A DNA stretch of 36,349 nucleotides from Planctomycetaceae bacterium (GTDB lineage: Bacteria > Planctomycetota > Phycisphaerae > Phycisphaerales > UBA1924), in assembly GCA_021294835.1 (NCBI GenBank), contig JAJTDF010000028.1, forward strand, positions 1 through 36,349, written 5' to 3'. The translations under genes and the position numbers were made by a program. This document shows positions 1-8,752 of this stretch, one piece after another (positions within the stretch are counted from its first letter, which is position 1; every line of letters starts with the position of its first letter). Under the pieces are notes generated by a model, which worked only from the letters and a program-made list of their open reading frames with translations, searched no databases and had not been told where the DNA came from.

Positions 1-38
1 GACTCGTCGGCGATCTGGTCAGGCGTGCGCTTCTTCAT
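1..38 (-). CDS. Possible 5' end of a minus-strand gene cut by the window edge
   Basis: On the minus strand an ATG at 38 opens a frame of 12 codons (MKKRTPDQIADE) that runs off the window. The frame is also open upstream of this ATG for about 15 codons back to a stop, and no clear ribosome binding site is visible, so the start is uncertain. The lysine/arginine-rich opening followed by TPDQIADE faintly recalls the N-terminus of IS3-type OrfA helix-turn-helix proteins. Twelve residues are too few for a family call, and it may not be a gene. Confidence 0.2.
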   Translation of the reverse strand, partial: MKKRTPDQIADE

Positions 39-104
39 GACGTCTGATACGCGCCAGACGGGCAGTGGTTCCGGGGATTTCTACAGAGCAATGCCCTGAA
101 GGCG

Positions 105-1268
105 GTGCCCGCCCCGCTCACCACGCCCCAGCAGGCGGAGGCGTTCGAAGAACTCGCCCGCGACCTGCAGGATGTGCTGCACGGGCCGTTCGGCGAGGCC
201 ATTGGCGATCAGGCCCTGGATCAACTCCTCCGCGTCGTCACCGCGACGTTCGAGGCCGGCAAGGCCAAGCGCTCCACCGACGCCATCTTGTTCGCCCTCA
301 AACTGCTTTCGTACTCCACGTCCGACGCCACCGTGGACTGCATCGCGCGGCTGGCCAAGGCCAACTTCGCCGCCGACCAGTTCATGTGGGCGGTCGTGCT
401 GGGCGCCTTCGGCGAGGGCCACCCGCGTGCCGCGGACTTCTTCAAGGCCCTGTCCAAACCCCTCCCCGAGAAGTTCCTGGCCATCTGCCTGCTGGATGCC
501 GCGAACTCCGCCGGGCGGGCCGGGACGTTGAAGTCGCACCCGTTCAACTCGCCCGCCGGCGTCAAGCGTCTGACCGAGTACCTCACCAACCGCAAAGCCG
601 CCAGCACCAGTTACGCCGTGAGCGCCTGCGGCGCCCTGCCGTTCATCTCCGCCGCCGCACGCAAGCGGCTCTACGCCCTGGCCGTCAAGCACCCGAGCAC
701 AGAGGTCCGCATGGAGGCCGGCTGGGCCGGGGCCAAGGCCGGCGACAAGGCCGCCGTCGCCTTCCTGACCGAGCGCTGCCTGGACCGCACCACCTCCGTG
801 CAGGCCCGCACGTACCTGGAAGAACTCGGCCTGACCAAGCGCATCCCCGCCGAGGCTCTGGAGCCCGAGTTTGCCGCCATGGCCGAACTGTGCGCCTGGC
901 TGGCCCACCCCAACGAGTTCGGCCAGCCGCCGACGAAGATCGAACCGCTCGACCACCGCACACTCTACTGGCCCCCCACCAACGACACCCGCCCGGTCTG
1001 GCTGTTCCGCTACACCTACAGCACCGGCCAGCACCGCGCCAAGCCCGTGCACGGCGTGGGCATGGTCGGCTCGATGACCTGGAGTTTCCTGGACGAAACC
1101 AAGCCCACCATGAAGCCCGAGGACCTCTACGGGCTGCACTGCTGCCTGGAACTGGAGATGAACGGCGACAAGCGGGCCCCGGCCAAGGGGTCCGGCAAGG
1201 CCGGCTGGGCGCTGATTTCCAAGGGGCCCGCGGCGCGGGGCAAAGCCCGGAACAAGGCCAAGCGCTGA
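105..1268 (+). CDS. Helical-repeat-like protein of unknown family, cassette copy A
   Basis: A 387-residue soluble protein with no signal peptide or membrane segment; I do not recognise the family. Residues about 10-270 are alanine/leucine-rich amphipathic helices in a HEAT/ARM-like rhythm. A distinct C-terminal part (about 285-375) holds YWPPTNDTRPVW, a GVGMVGSMTWSF stretch and a LYGLHCCLELEMNGDKRAP segment. The protein at 2057-3295 is a close paralog, roughly two thirds identical by eye. The start is weak: GTG at 105 is the only usual start in frame after a stop at 45-47, and it has no properly spaced Shine-Dalgarno. Similarity to the paralog (ALKAVP/ALRAVP) already begins a few codons upstream of it. 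A damaged or missing native start is therefore possible. The membrane-protein gene at 1321 follows after 52 nt. A scaffold or protein-binding role is only a guess from the helical pattern. Confidence 0.8.
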   Translation: MPAPLTTPQQAEAFEELARDLQDVLHGPFGEAIGDQALDQLLRVVTATFEAGKAKRSTDAILFALKLLSYSTSDATVDCIARLAKANFAADQFMWAVVLGAFGEGHPRAADFFKALSKPLPEKFLAICLLDAANSAGRAGTLKSHPFNSPAGVKRLTEYLTNRKAASTSYAVSACGALPFISAAARKRLYALAVKHPSTEVRMEAGWAGAKAGDKAAVAFLTERCLDRTTSVQARTYLEELGLTKRIPAEALEPEFAAMAELCAWLAHPNEFGQPPTKIEPLDHRTLYWPPTNDTRPVWLFRYTYSTGQHRAKPVHGVGMVGSMTWSFLDETKPTMKPEDLYGLHCCLELEMNGDKRAPAKGSGKAGWALISKGPAARGKARNKAKR

Positions 1269-1320
1269 TCCGCTGCCCCGCATGGTGGCGGCCAGCGCTG
1301 CCGGCCGGAGGTTGAACCAC

Positions 1321-2088
1321 ATGAGTCTGTTTCGCACGTTCAACACGGCCCTCATGGTGGTGACGGCCCTGTGGGCGTCGGTGTGCGTGGTGCTCAACGG
1401 CCTGGTCATCCTCGCCAGCGCCGTACATGTGTTTGGAGTTGTGTCGGCGGTGAACGGTACAGGACTGCTGAACGCTGCTGCGGTCGCGGGTGGCGGTTCG
1501 GATGGCACGCCGGATGCGATCAGGACGGTCGCGTCGCTGCTCGTTCAAGCGGTCGAGCCCCGGACGCCCGCTTGGCTGATCGGCGTGCTTGTCAGTACGC
1601 TGATCGGATGCGTTTGGTTCGGGCTCTTTCCGGGTGGCCTGCCCCGCAAGGGCAGGGCTGGCAGCGGTGCCTCGGGCAGCGGATCGGACCAGCCGGGCCG
1701 GTGGCGCCGATGGGGCGTGCTGGCGCTGGTAGTGATCGGGCTGAACGGGCTCGCCACCGGGGGCACGCACGTGCTCAGTGCCCGCTACACAAACGCGGTG
1801 GGGCCGGGCACTGCCGAGGTGGTTGCCCGATTGGTCAGCAGCGGCGTGCTGCGTTCAACCACCATGCCCGATGGCCCGTCCGCACGTGAGGAGTACCGGG
1901 GCCGGAGGCTGGACGGCGACTTGTTCTTCGGCCCACCGGCTGAAACGATTGCTGCGGTCCGGTGGTGGACCACACGGGTCGGTTTCGCCCTGCTGGGCCT
2001 GATGCTGCTGGCGCTTGCCGGGGGCTGGCACGTGAGCCGATCGAGGTCTGCCTTCCATGACAACCCGCTCCCCAACAGACCGACCTGA
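1321..2088 (+). CDS. Small membrane protein of unknown family, cassette copy A
   Basis: A 255-residue membrane protein. The start is ATG 1321, preceded by GGAGG about ten bases upstream; the next possible upstream start (1282) is not matched by the paralog. About four hydrophobic segments lie near residues 8-38, 85-105, 135-155 and 220-240. A polar stretch (about 155-215) sits between the third and fourth and carries the blocks shared with the paralog at 3348-4088: CxWFGLFPxGxP, TGGTxxLSxR, ARLVSSGxLxSTTMPDxP and LFFGPP. I know no named family with these motifs. It is sandwiched between two related helical-repeat genes and overlaps the next one by 32 nt, which suggests the soluble and membrane proteins act as a pair. 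The conserved polar block is probably the functional part, but its side of the membrane cannot be fixed from sequence alone. Confidence 0.8.
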   Translation: MSLFRTFNTALMVVTALWASVCVVLNGLVILASAVHVFGVVSAVNGTGLLNAAAVAGGGSDGTPDAIRTVASLLVQAVEPRTPAWLIGVLVSTLIGCVWFGLFPGGLPRKGRAGSGASGSGSDQPGRWRRWGVLALVVIGLNGLATGGTHVLSARYTNAVGPGTAEVVARLVSSGVLRSTTMPDGPSAREEYRGRRLDGDLFFGPPAETIAAVRWWTTRVGFALLGLMLLALAGGWHVSRSRSAFHDNPLPNRPT

Positions 2089-3295
2089 ACCCCCGAACCA
2101 GGCGCAGGCCTTCGCCCTGCTGGACGCCCTGCGGGCGGTGCCTTCGCCGCTGACCACATCTCAGCAGGCGGAGGCGTTTGATGACCTCACCCGCCACTTG
2201 AATGACGTGCTGAAGGGACGGTTTGGTGAGGCCATCTGCGATCGAGCATGGGACCAACTGTTGCGGGTCGTGACGCGAACGTATGACGCCGGCAAGGCAG
2301 AGCGCTTTACCGAAGCCATCATGTTTGCCTTGGACGTACTCTCCAACTCCACGTCCGATGCTGCTGTTGCCTGCATCGTGCGGCTGGGCAAGGCCAATTT
2401 TTCCGCCGATCACTTGTACTGGTTGGGGGCGCTGAGCGCGTTCGGCAAGGGCCATCAAAAGGCCAACGCACTGTTCAAGGCCTTGGCCAAGCCGTTGCCG
2501 GAGAAGTTCCTGGCTATCGCTTTGCTGGAGGCTGCGAACTCCGCCGGGCGGGCGGGGGTGCTCAAGTCGCACCCGTTCAACTCGCCGGCCGGCGTCAGGC
2601 GGTTGGAAGCGTATCTGACCAGCCGGTCGGCCTACATGATCAACGACGCGATGAGCGCGTGCGGCGCCATCAGGTTTGTCGCCGGCCCGGCCCGCAAGCG
2701 GCTGTTCGGGTTGGCCATCACCCACCCGAAGATGCTGGTCCGTATGGAAGCGGCATCGGCCGGAGCCCAGGCCGGCGACGCGTCGACCAAAGCGGCGGCG
2801 GTGGACATCTTGATTGAGCGCTGTCTGCACCGCACCACCTCGGTGCGGGCGCGCGAGTACTTGGAGGAACTGGGCCTGAGGACACGCATTCCGGCCGAGG
2901 CAATGGAGCCAGAGTTTGCGGCGGTGGCGAGTTTGTTCGATCACTTGTCGGTCGGCGGAGCCGGCCGGTCCCCAACCAATGTCAAACTGATCGACCATCG
3001 CATCATCTATTGGCCCCCGACCAACGACACCCGCCCGGTGTGGCTCTTGCGTTTCACTCACCGCATCGGCGGGCGCCGGGTCCAGCCAATACACAGCGTG
3101 GGCATGGTCGGCTCGATGACGTGGAGTTTCATGGACGAGATCAGGCCAAGCATGAAGCCGGAGCACATTTACGGGCTGCACTGCTGCCTGGAACTGGAGA
3201 TGAACGGCGACAAGCGGGCCCCGGCCAAAGGGTCCGGCAAGGCCGGCTGGGCCCTGATCACCGCCGGGCCCAAGGCCCGCCGCCGCTCGCGCTGA
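2057..3295 (+). CDS. Helical-repeat-like protein of unknown family, cassette copy B
   Basis: A 412-residue paralog of the protein at 105-1268, with the same helical N-terminal region and the same C-terminal region containing YWPPTNDTRPVW, VGMVGSMTWSF and the GLHCCLELEMNGDKRAP segment. ATG 2057 lies inside the 3' end of the preceding membrane-protein gene (32-nt overlap in a different frame), with GAGG about nine bases upstream, so translation is probably coupled. It has a longer N-terminus than copy A (about 25 extra residues, proline and polar) and a four-residue insertion after GAQAGD. Its third-position base use is less uniformly C/G than copy A, so the copies have drifted. The last 83 nt before the basic tail are nearly identical to copy A at DNA level (3170-3252 against 1128-1210). 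No catalytic motif was recognised. Confidence 0.85.
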   Translation: MTTRSPTDRPEPPNQAQAFALLDALRAVPSPLTTSQQAEAFDDLTRHLNDVLKGRFGEAICDRAWDQLLRVVTRTYDAGKAERFTEAIMFALDVLSNSTSDAAVACIVRLGKANFSADHLYWLGALSAFGKGHQKANALFKALAKPLPEKFLAIALLEAANSAGRAGVLKSHPFNSPAGVRRLEAYLTSRSAYMINDAMSACGAIRFVAGPARKRLFGLAITHPKMLVRMEAASAGAQAGDASTKAAAVDILIERCLHRTTSVRAREYLEELGLRTRIPAEAMEPEFAAVASLFDHLSVGGAGRSPTNVKLIDHRIIYWPPTNDTRPVWLLRFTHRIGGRRVQPIHSVGMVGSMTWSFMDEIRPSMKPEHIYGLHCCLELEMNGDKRAPAKGSGKAGWALITAGPKARRRSR

Positions 3296-3347
3296 AGCTG
3301 TGTTCGACCGGCCGGCAGCCGCCGCCCAAGCCCGACGACAACACCAC

Positions 3348-4088
3348 ATGAACACGGTCCGAGTTCTCAACACGGTCCTCCTGCTGGTCACGGCGCTGTG
3401 GGCGGTTATCTGTGCGTGGGGCCATTTCTGGGCCTTCCTCTTCGTTCGCATGCACCTCTTCGGCACCGCCTCGGACGTTGAGGACGCCGGGATCCTGAGC
3501 CCACGGGCGATGGCCGCAATGCTCGGCGAGTCCGCCGAAGCGAGTCGCTCCGCCGGAGATCATCTGACCGCATTGCTGCTCGGTGCCACGTCGCCGCCCA
3601 GTCTTTCGTGGCTCTTCGCCATCGTCGGAACCACGCTGCTGGCCTGCGCGTGGTTCGGGCTCTTCCCCAACGGCGTACCCAGCCGCCAAGCCCTTCGCGG
3701 GTCGGCACCGGCTGGCACTATGCGTCCGTGGGCCAGCCTCGCTGCCGTTGTGCTCACGCTCAACCTGCTGCTGACCGGCGGAACCGTCATACTGAGTGAG
3801 CGGTTCACTCGTTCGGTGGAGCCCGGCACAACGCAGGTCATCGCCCGTCTGGTTAGCAGCGGCGCCCTGACTTCAACGACCATGCCCGACGAGCCGTGGG
3901 TGCATCCCGAGCACCGGCACGCCGCGCTTGACGCCCGCTTGTTCTTCGGCCCGCCCTTGGCCCAATTGGAACGCACCCAAAGTCGCACCACTCAGGTCGG
4001 TGTGGTGCTGGCCGGAGCCATGCTGCTGACGATCGGCATCGCCGCCGCGGTACGGGCTCTGGCCCGGTCGCCGGAGCCCAAAGCCTGA
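3348..4088 (+). CDS. Small membrane protein of unknown family, cassette copy B
   Basis: A 246-residue membrane protein, paralog of 1321-2088. ATG 3348 is chosen because the alignment of MNTVRVLNTVLLLVTALW with copy A starts here; an in-frame GTG at 3300 would add 16 residues without homology. There is no good Shine-Dalgarno at 3348. About four hydrophobic segments lie near residues 7-33, 85-108, 128-150 and 210-235. The conserved blocks CAWFGLFPNGVP, LLTGGTVILSERF, ARLVSSGALTSTTMPDEP and RLFFGPP are the best preserved parts between copies, while the rest has diverged strongly. This divergence is greater than that of the partner helical-repeat proteins, suggesting constraint mainly on the polar block. 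The gene ends 26 nt before the convergent stop of the zinc-ribbon gene at 4114. Confidence 0.8.
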   Translation: MNTVRVLNTVLLLVTALWAVICAWGHFWAFLFVRMHLFGTASDVEDAGILSPRAMAAMLGESAEASRSAGDHLTALLLGATSPPSLSWLFAIVGTTLLACAWFGLFPNGVPSRQALRGSAPAGTMRPWASLAAVVLTLNLLLTGGTVILSERFTRSVEPGTTQVIARLVSSGALTSTTMPDEPWVHPEHRHAALDARLFFGPPLAQLERTQSRTTQVGVVLAGAMLLTIGIAAAVRALARSPEPKA

Positions 4089-4113
4089 ACCCACAGGCTC
4101 GAACACCCGCTGC

Positions 4114-4884
4114 TTACAGGTCGGCCTTGCCGGCCTTCTTGGGGGTCTTCTTGCTGGCGATGTCCTCATCCTCGCTGTAGAGGATGCACTGGCAGTTGCT
4201 GCACCGCGTCAGCCGACCGGCCGCGATCGCGTTGATCGTCTGCACGGTCAGCGCCATCATGCACGCGCCGCAGGACCATTCGTGGGCGCGACGGTTGATC
4301 TCTTCCACCTTGGCCATGGCATCCTCGCCACGCTTGGCCAGCAGGTCTTCCAGGATCTTCAGCGCATCGGCCGGGGCCGCCTTGGCCTGCTCGGCCCGCT
4401 GCGTCTTCAGCTCCGCCAGCCGGTCCTTGATCTCCGACTCGCGGCTGGCCCGGTCCGCCTTGGCCTTCTCCACGATCACCGCCCGCTCGGCCCGAGCCGC
4501 CTCGATGGCCTTGAAGGCCTCCTCGGACTTCTCGATCTGCTCCATGAGCTCGAGTTGCTTCTTCTCCACCTCGTCCTTGGCGGTCTTGAGCGTGTTGAGC
4601 TCGGTGAGGAAGGCGGAGTATTCCTTGTTGTTCTTGGCCGCGTTCATCTGCTCGCGGAGCTTGTCCATCCGCTGCTGATGCCCGCCCGCCTCGGCCTCAA
4701 GGTTGGCGTGCTGGGCCTTGAGCTGCCGCAGCGTGGTCTGTGCCGCGGTGTGCTTGCCGTCCACGTCCCTCTGCTGCTTGAGCTGCTCCGCCAGGAACCG
4801 CTCGGCACCGTCCAGTCGGCCGGTGAGCCCGCGGATGAGTTTGTCGGTTTCGAACACCTTGCGAAGCTGAGCAGTGACGGTCAT
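4114..4884 (-). CDS. C4 zinc-ribbon coiled-coil protein (DUF164/CdsZ-like)
   Basis: A 256-residue protein with two parts. Residues about 5-195 form a long, highly charged coiled coil (repeated KL/EL/QL heptad-like patterns, including MDKLREQMNAAKNNKEYSAF). A C-terminal zinc ribbon has cysteines 205/208 (CGAC) and 228/231 (CSNC), followed by an acidic then lysine-rich tail. This architecture, including the NNKEYSAFLTEL stretch, is that of the widespread bacterial C4-type zinc-ribbon family once called DUF164. Its Chlamydia member CdsZ has been linked to type III secretion; elsewhere its role is poorly defined. ATG 4884 has GGAG ten bases upstream, and an in-frame ATG at 4908 is less likely. 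It lies 104 nt downstream of cdsA on the same strand and may be the last gene of that transcript. Confidence 0.85.
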   Translation of the reverse strand: MTVTAQLRKVFETDKLIRGLTGRLDGAERFLAEQLKQQRDVDGKHTAAQTTLRQLKAQHANLEAEAGGHQQRMDKLREQMNAAKNNKEYSAFLTELNTLKTAKDEVEKKQLELMEQIEKSEEAFKAIEAARAERAVIVEKAKADRASRESEIKDRLAELKTQRAEQAKAAPADALKILEDLLAKRGEDAMAKVEEINRRAHEWSCGACMMALTVQTINAIAAGRLTRCSNCQCILYSEDEDIASKKTPKKAGKADL

Positions 4885-4988
4885 CGAACGACGGCTCCAA
4901 ACCCGCACCCCGATGCGAACAGGCGAAGGCCATGATACGTCCGCAAACGGCCGAGACGGCCCTTCCCCGCCGGTTCTGTCGGGAAAGG

Positions 4989-5921
4989 TCAGGATCGGAG
5001 CAGCACGAAGGCCCAGTAGGCGGCCGGAGCGGTGATCACCAACGAGTCAAGCATATCCAGCATCCCCCCGAATCCGGGCAGGATTCTGCCCGCATCCTTC
5101 ACCCCTGCATCCCGCTTGACCACGCTGGCCGACAGGTCCCCCAGTTGCCCAAGCCCGCCCAGCAGCACGCCCAGCACGGCCGCCTCCAGCAGGCCGATGC
5201 CCTTCAGCCCCCCGGTCCCGAAGCCGGCCCCATCCGCCCACGCCCGGCCGACCACCACAAACAGCATGGCGAACCCGGCAGCGGTGATCAACCCGCCGAC
5301 CAGACCCTCCCAGGTCTTGCCGGGGCTGACCCACGGGATGAGCTTGTGCTTGCCGAAGGCCGTGCCCGTGAAGTACGCCCCCGAGTCGCACATCTTCACA
5401 ATCATGATCACGGCGACCATGACCCAGACCGAGTGCTCCCGCCGGATGGCCAGCAGGAAGCCCAGCGCCACGCCCATGTAGATGAAGGTGAACGCAGCGG
5501 CGGCCACCGCCCCGCCGGCGCCTTTGAGGTCCTTGTCGCGGACGTAGGCCAGCATGGACAGCAGGACCACCAGCGCCCCGGCGGTCGCCAGCACCGTTCC
5601 GGCGTGGTCGCCCATCAGGGCCGAACCGGGGCCGCCGATGCACAGCCCGCCGGCCAGCACGCCGGACGCGGCAGCGACGGTGAGGTGGCGCTTGCTGGCC
5701 TGAATGTTCATGGCGTTGAACATGCGGGCCAGTTCAAGCCCGGCCCGGCCGGCGGCGAGCATGCCCAGCAGCAACAGCACCAGCCCGCCGGGGAGCGAGG
5801 CCTGAGGCCAGAGCGGGGCCAGCCACGCGGGGGTTGCGATGGCTTCCAGCCGCTCGTCCAGCACCATCAGCCCGAGCAGGGCGATGATCAGCACCGGACC
5901 GAAAAGCAGTCGCAGTTTCAT
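4989..5921 (-). CDS. cdsA: Phosphatidate cytidylyltransferase
   Basis: A 310-residue polytopic inner-membrane enzyme that makes CDP-diacylglycerol from CTP and phosphatidic acid, the branch point of phospholipid synthesis. It has several hydrophobic helices and the family's two conserved regions. One is the DSGAYFTGTAFGKHKL stretch followed by SPGKTWEG (about residues 185-212). The other is the C-terminal signature from GDLSASVVKRDAGVKD to GFGGMLDMLDS (about 260-295). The signature varies from the classical form: the usual PGHGG-DR core reads PGFGG with DM, so a His and an Arg are replaced. Such variants occur in several phyla and the metal-binding Asp residues are kept. It starts 69 nt after uppS on the same strand, the common uppS-cdsA order in envelope-lipid operons. 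Confidence 0.95.
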   Translation of the reverse strand: MKLRLLFGPVLIIALLGLMVLDERLEAIATPAWLAPLWPQASLPGGLVLLLLGMLAAGRAGLELARMFNAMNIQASKRHLTVAAASGVLAGGLCIGGPGSALMGDHAGTVLATAGALVVLLSMLAYVRDKDLKGAGGAVAAAAFTFIYMGVALGFLLAIRREHSVWVMVAVIMIVKMCDSGAYFTGTAFGKHKLIPWVSPGKTWEGLVGGLITAAGFAMLFVVVGRAWADGAGFGTGGLKGIGLLEAAVLGVLLGGLGQLGDLSASVVKRDAGVKDAGRILPGFGGMLDMLDSLVITAPAAYWAFVLLRS

Positions 5922-5990
5922 GCGTCCCCAGCGTATCGCGCACGGGGCCCAGACGGCGACCGGGCGGCGACCGGCCGGCGGCAGCGAACC

Positions 5991-6854
5991 TCAGGCCGAG
6001 AGCCCGCCGAACTTGCGGGTGCGCCCGGCGAAGTCGCGAATGGCGGCGTGCAGTTCGGCCTCGCCGAAGTCGGGCCAGAGCACGTCGGTCACGTGCAGTT
6101 CGGCGTAACTGATCTGCCAGAGCAGGTAGTTGGACACCCGCATCTCCCCGGCGGTGCGGATGAGCAAGTCGGGGTCGGGCAGGTCGGCGGTGTACAGGTG
6201 CCGGGCGAGGGTCTGCTCGGTGATCTCGTCGGGCTTGAGTTCGCCCCGGGCGACCTTCTCGGCGATCGCCCGCGTCGCATCGGCGATCTCGGCCCGGCTG
6301 CCGTAATTGACGGCCAGGCAGAGCGTTGCGGCGGTGTTCCCGGCGGTGCGGGCCTCCAGCTCCGCGACCCGCTGCTGCACCGCAGCGGGCAACTCGGCCC
6401 GCCGGCCGATCTGGCGGAAGCGGACGTTGTCGCTCATGAGCTTCTCAGCCTGGCTGGCCATGTTCTCCAGATACAGGGCCATCAGCGCGTCGACCTCGTC
6501 CCTGGGCCGCTTCCAGTTCTCCATCGAGAACGAGTACAGCGTCAGCACCTCCACGCCGAGCCGACCGGCGGCATCGACGATGGCGTGGACCGACTTGGCG
6601 CCTTGCCGATGCCCCAGAGCGCGGGGCAGGCCCCGGCGGGTGGCCCAGCGGCCGTTGCCGTCCATGATGATGGCGATGTGGCGGGGAATCTTGCCCGGAT
6701 GCACATCGGGCAGAATGGCCAGCGGGTCGGCCTTGGGATTGCGCTGGCGAATGCGAGCGACAGCTGCTGCGGCATCGTGGGAACCAGAAACGGCGGCAGC
6801 AGAGCCGGGTTGGGGTTCAGAAGCGGAAAGGGGTGCAGCGAGCAGACCGTCCAT
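5991..6854 (-). CDS. uppS: Isoprenyl transferase (undecaprenyl diphosphate synthase)
   Basis: A 287-residue cytosolic cis-prenyltransferase that extends farnesyl diphosphate with isopentenyl diphosphate units to give the lipid carrier for peptidoglycan and other glycans. Clear family motifs are IAIIMDGNGRWA with catalytic Asp65, LGHRQGAK, LYSFSMENWKRP, CLAVNYGSRAEI, and the C-terminal LIRTAGEMRVSNYLLWQ followed by YAEL. An N-terminal extension of about 45 Ala/Gly/Pro-rich residues precedes the conserved domain, and ATG 6854 lacks a clear Shine-Dalgarno, so the true start could be somewhat downstream, but no ATG exists before the catalytic motif. It is followed by cdsA. The small zinc-ribbon gene lies 95 nt upstream on the same strand. 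Confidence 0.95.
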   Translation of the reverse strand: MDGLLAAPLSASEPQPGSAAAVSGSHDAAAAVARIRQRNPKADPLAILPDVHPGKIPRHIAIIMDGNGRWATRRGLPRALGHRQGAKSVHAIVDAAGRLGVEVLTLYSFSMENWKRPRDEVDALMALYLENMASQAEKLMSDNVRFRQIGRRAELPAAVQQRVAELEARTAGNTAATLCLAVNYGSRAEIADATRAIAEKVARGELKPDEITEQTLARHLYTADLPDPDLLIRTAGEMRVSNYLLWQISYAELHVTDVLWPDFGEAELHAAIRDFAGRTRKFGGLSA

Positions 6855-6949
6855 GGGGTGCCATGGTATGGGATCGGCCCCGGGCAGCGGCCCGGGGAGA
6901 AGGGCGACTCACCGGTTCGGCCCAATCCGGCAGCCCCGTGTGCATGCGA

Positions 6950-7120
6950 CTACTTCCTCGGAGTGGAGGCGGAACCGGACGCATCGCTGGCTTTGGGGAT
7001 TTTGATATTGGTTCCGCAGTTCCGGCACCGGACGGTCTTCCCTCGGGCGGCGGCGGGGACAGCAAGCACCTTGCGGCACGAGAGATTCGGGCACATGATG
7101 CGGACGTTTTCTGAGGCCAT
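6950..7120 (-). CDS. Small zinc-ribbon protein
   Basis: A 56-residue protein with a single zinc ribbon: Cys10 (RIMCPNLSC), Cys15, Cys32 and Cys35 (CRNC), followed by GTNIKIPK and a Ser/Ala-rich tail. The CPxxxC...RCxxCG pattern resembles the MJ0042-type zinc-finger domain that often heads larger planctomycete proteins; here it stands alone. ATG 7120 is supported by GAGGTGG about ten bases upstream. A longer frame back to 7189 has no ribosome binding site. It lies upstream of uppS on the same strand and divergent from purA. A nucleic-acid or protein-binding role is likely for the fold, but the partner is unknown. Confidence 0.75.
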   Translation of the reverse strand: MASENVRIMCPNLSCRKVLAVPAAARGKTVRCRNCGTNIKIPKASDASGSASTPRK

Positions 7121-7350
7121 ATGGACGCCACCTCGGCCGTGGAATATCGGCCAGATCGCGGGTGGATTGAACTGCGCGGTCCGCGTCACTCAGGCAAAGC
7201 CACGATTGGGTGGGGTGAAAGGGCGGATAAGGAGGGAAAGCGGGGTTACCGGTCGCGCGTCTGGGGTTGGCGGAGCGAATGATGCGAGTCGGCAGGCCGG
7301 ATCCGCCTTGCGAACCGCCCACTGCTGCACCGAGAGCATCCGGAGTTTAA

Positions 7351-8700
<1,350 letters not shown>

Positions 8701-8752
8701 GAGGGCGGGCACCGCCCCGGGGGCGGGTGCCGGAAAGGCGGGACGGGACGAC

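Noticed and set aside
1..70. Left-edge sequence as an insertion-sequence end next to the truncated start of cassette copy A
   Set aside because: Only 12 codons of a possible OrfA-like N-terminus are visible, with no terminal inverted repeat or target duplication.
4949..4961. Short hairpin GGCCG-AGA-CGGCC downstream of cdsA as a terminator
   Set aside because: The stem is only 5 bp and the minus strand has only three Ts after it; too weak to call.
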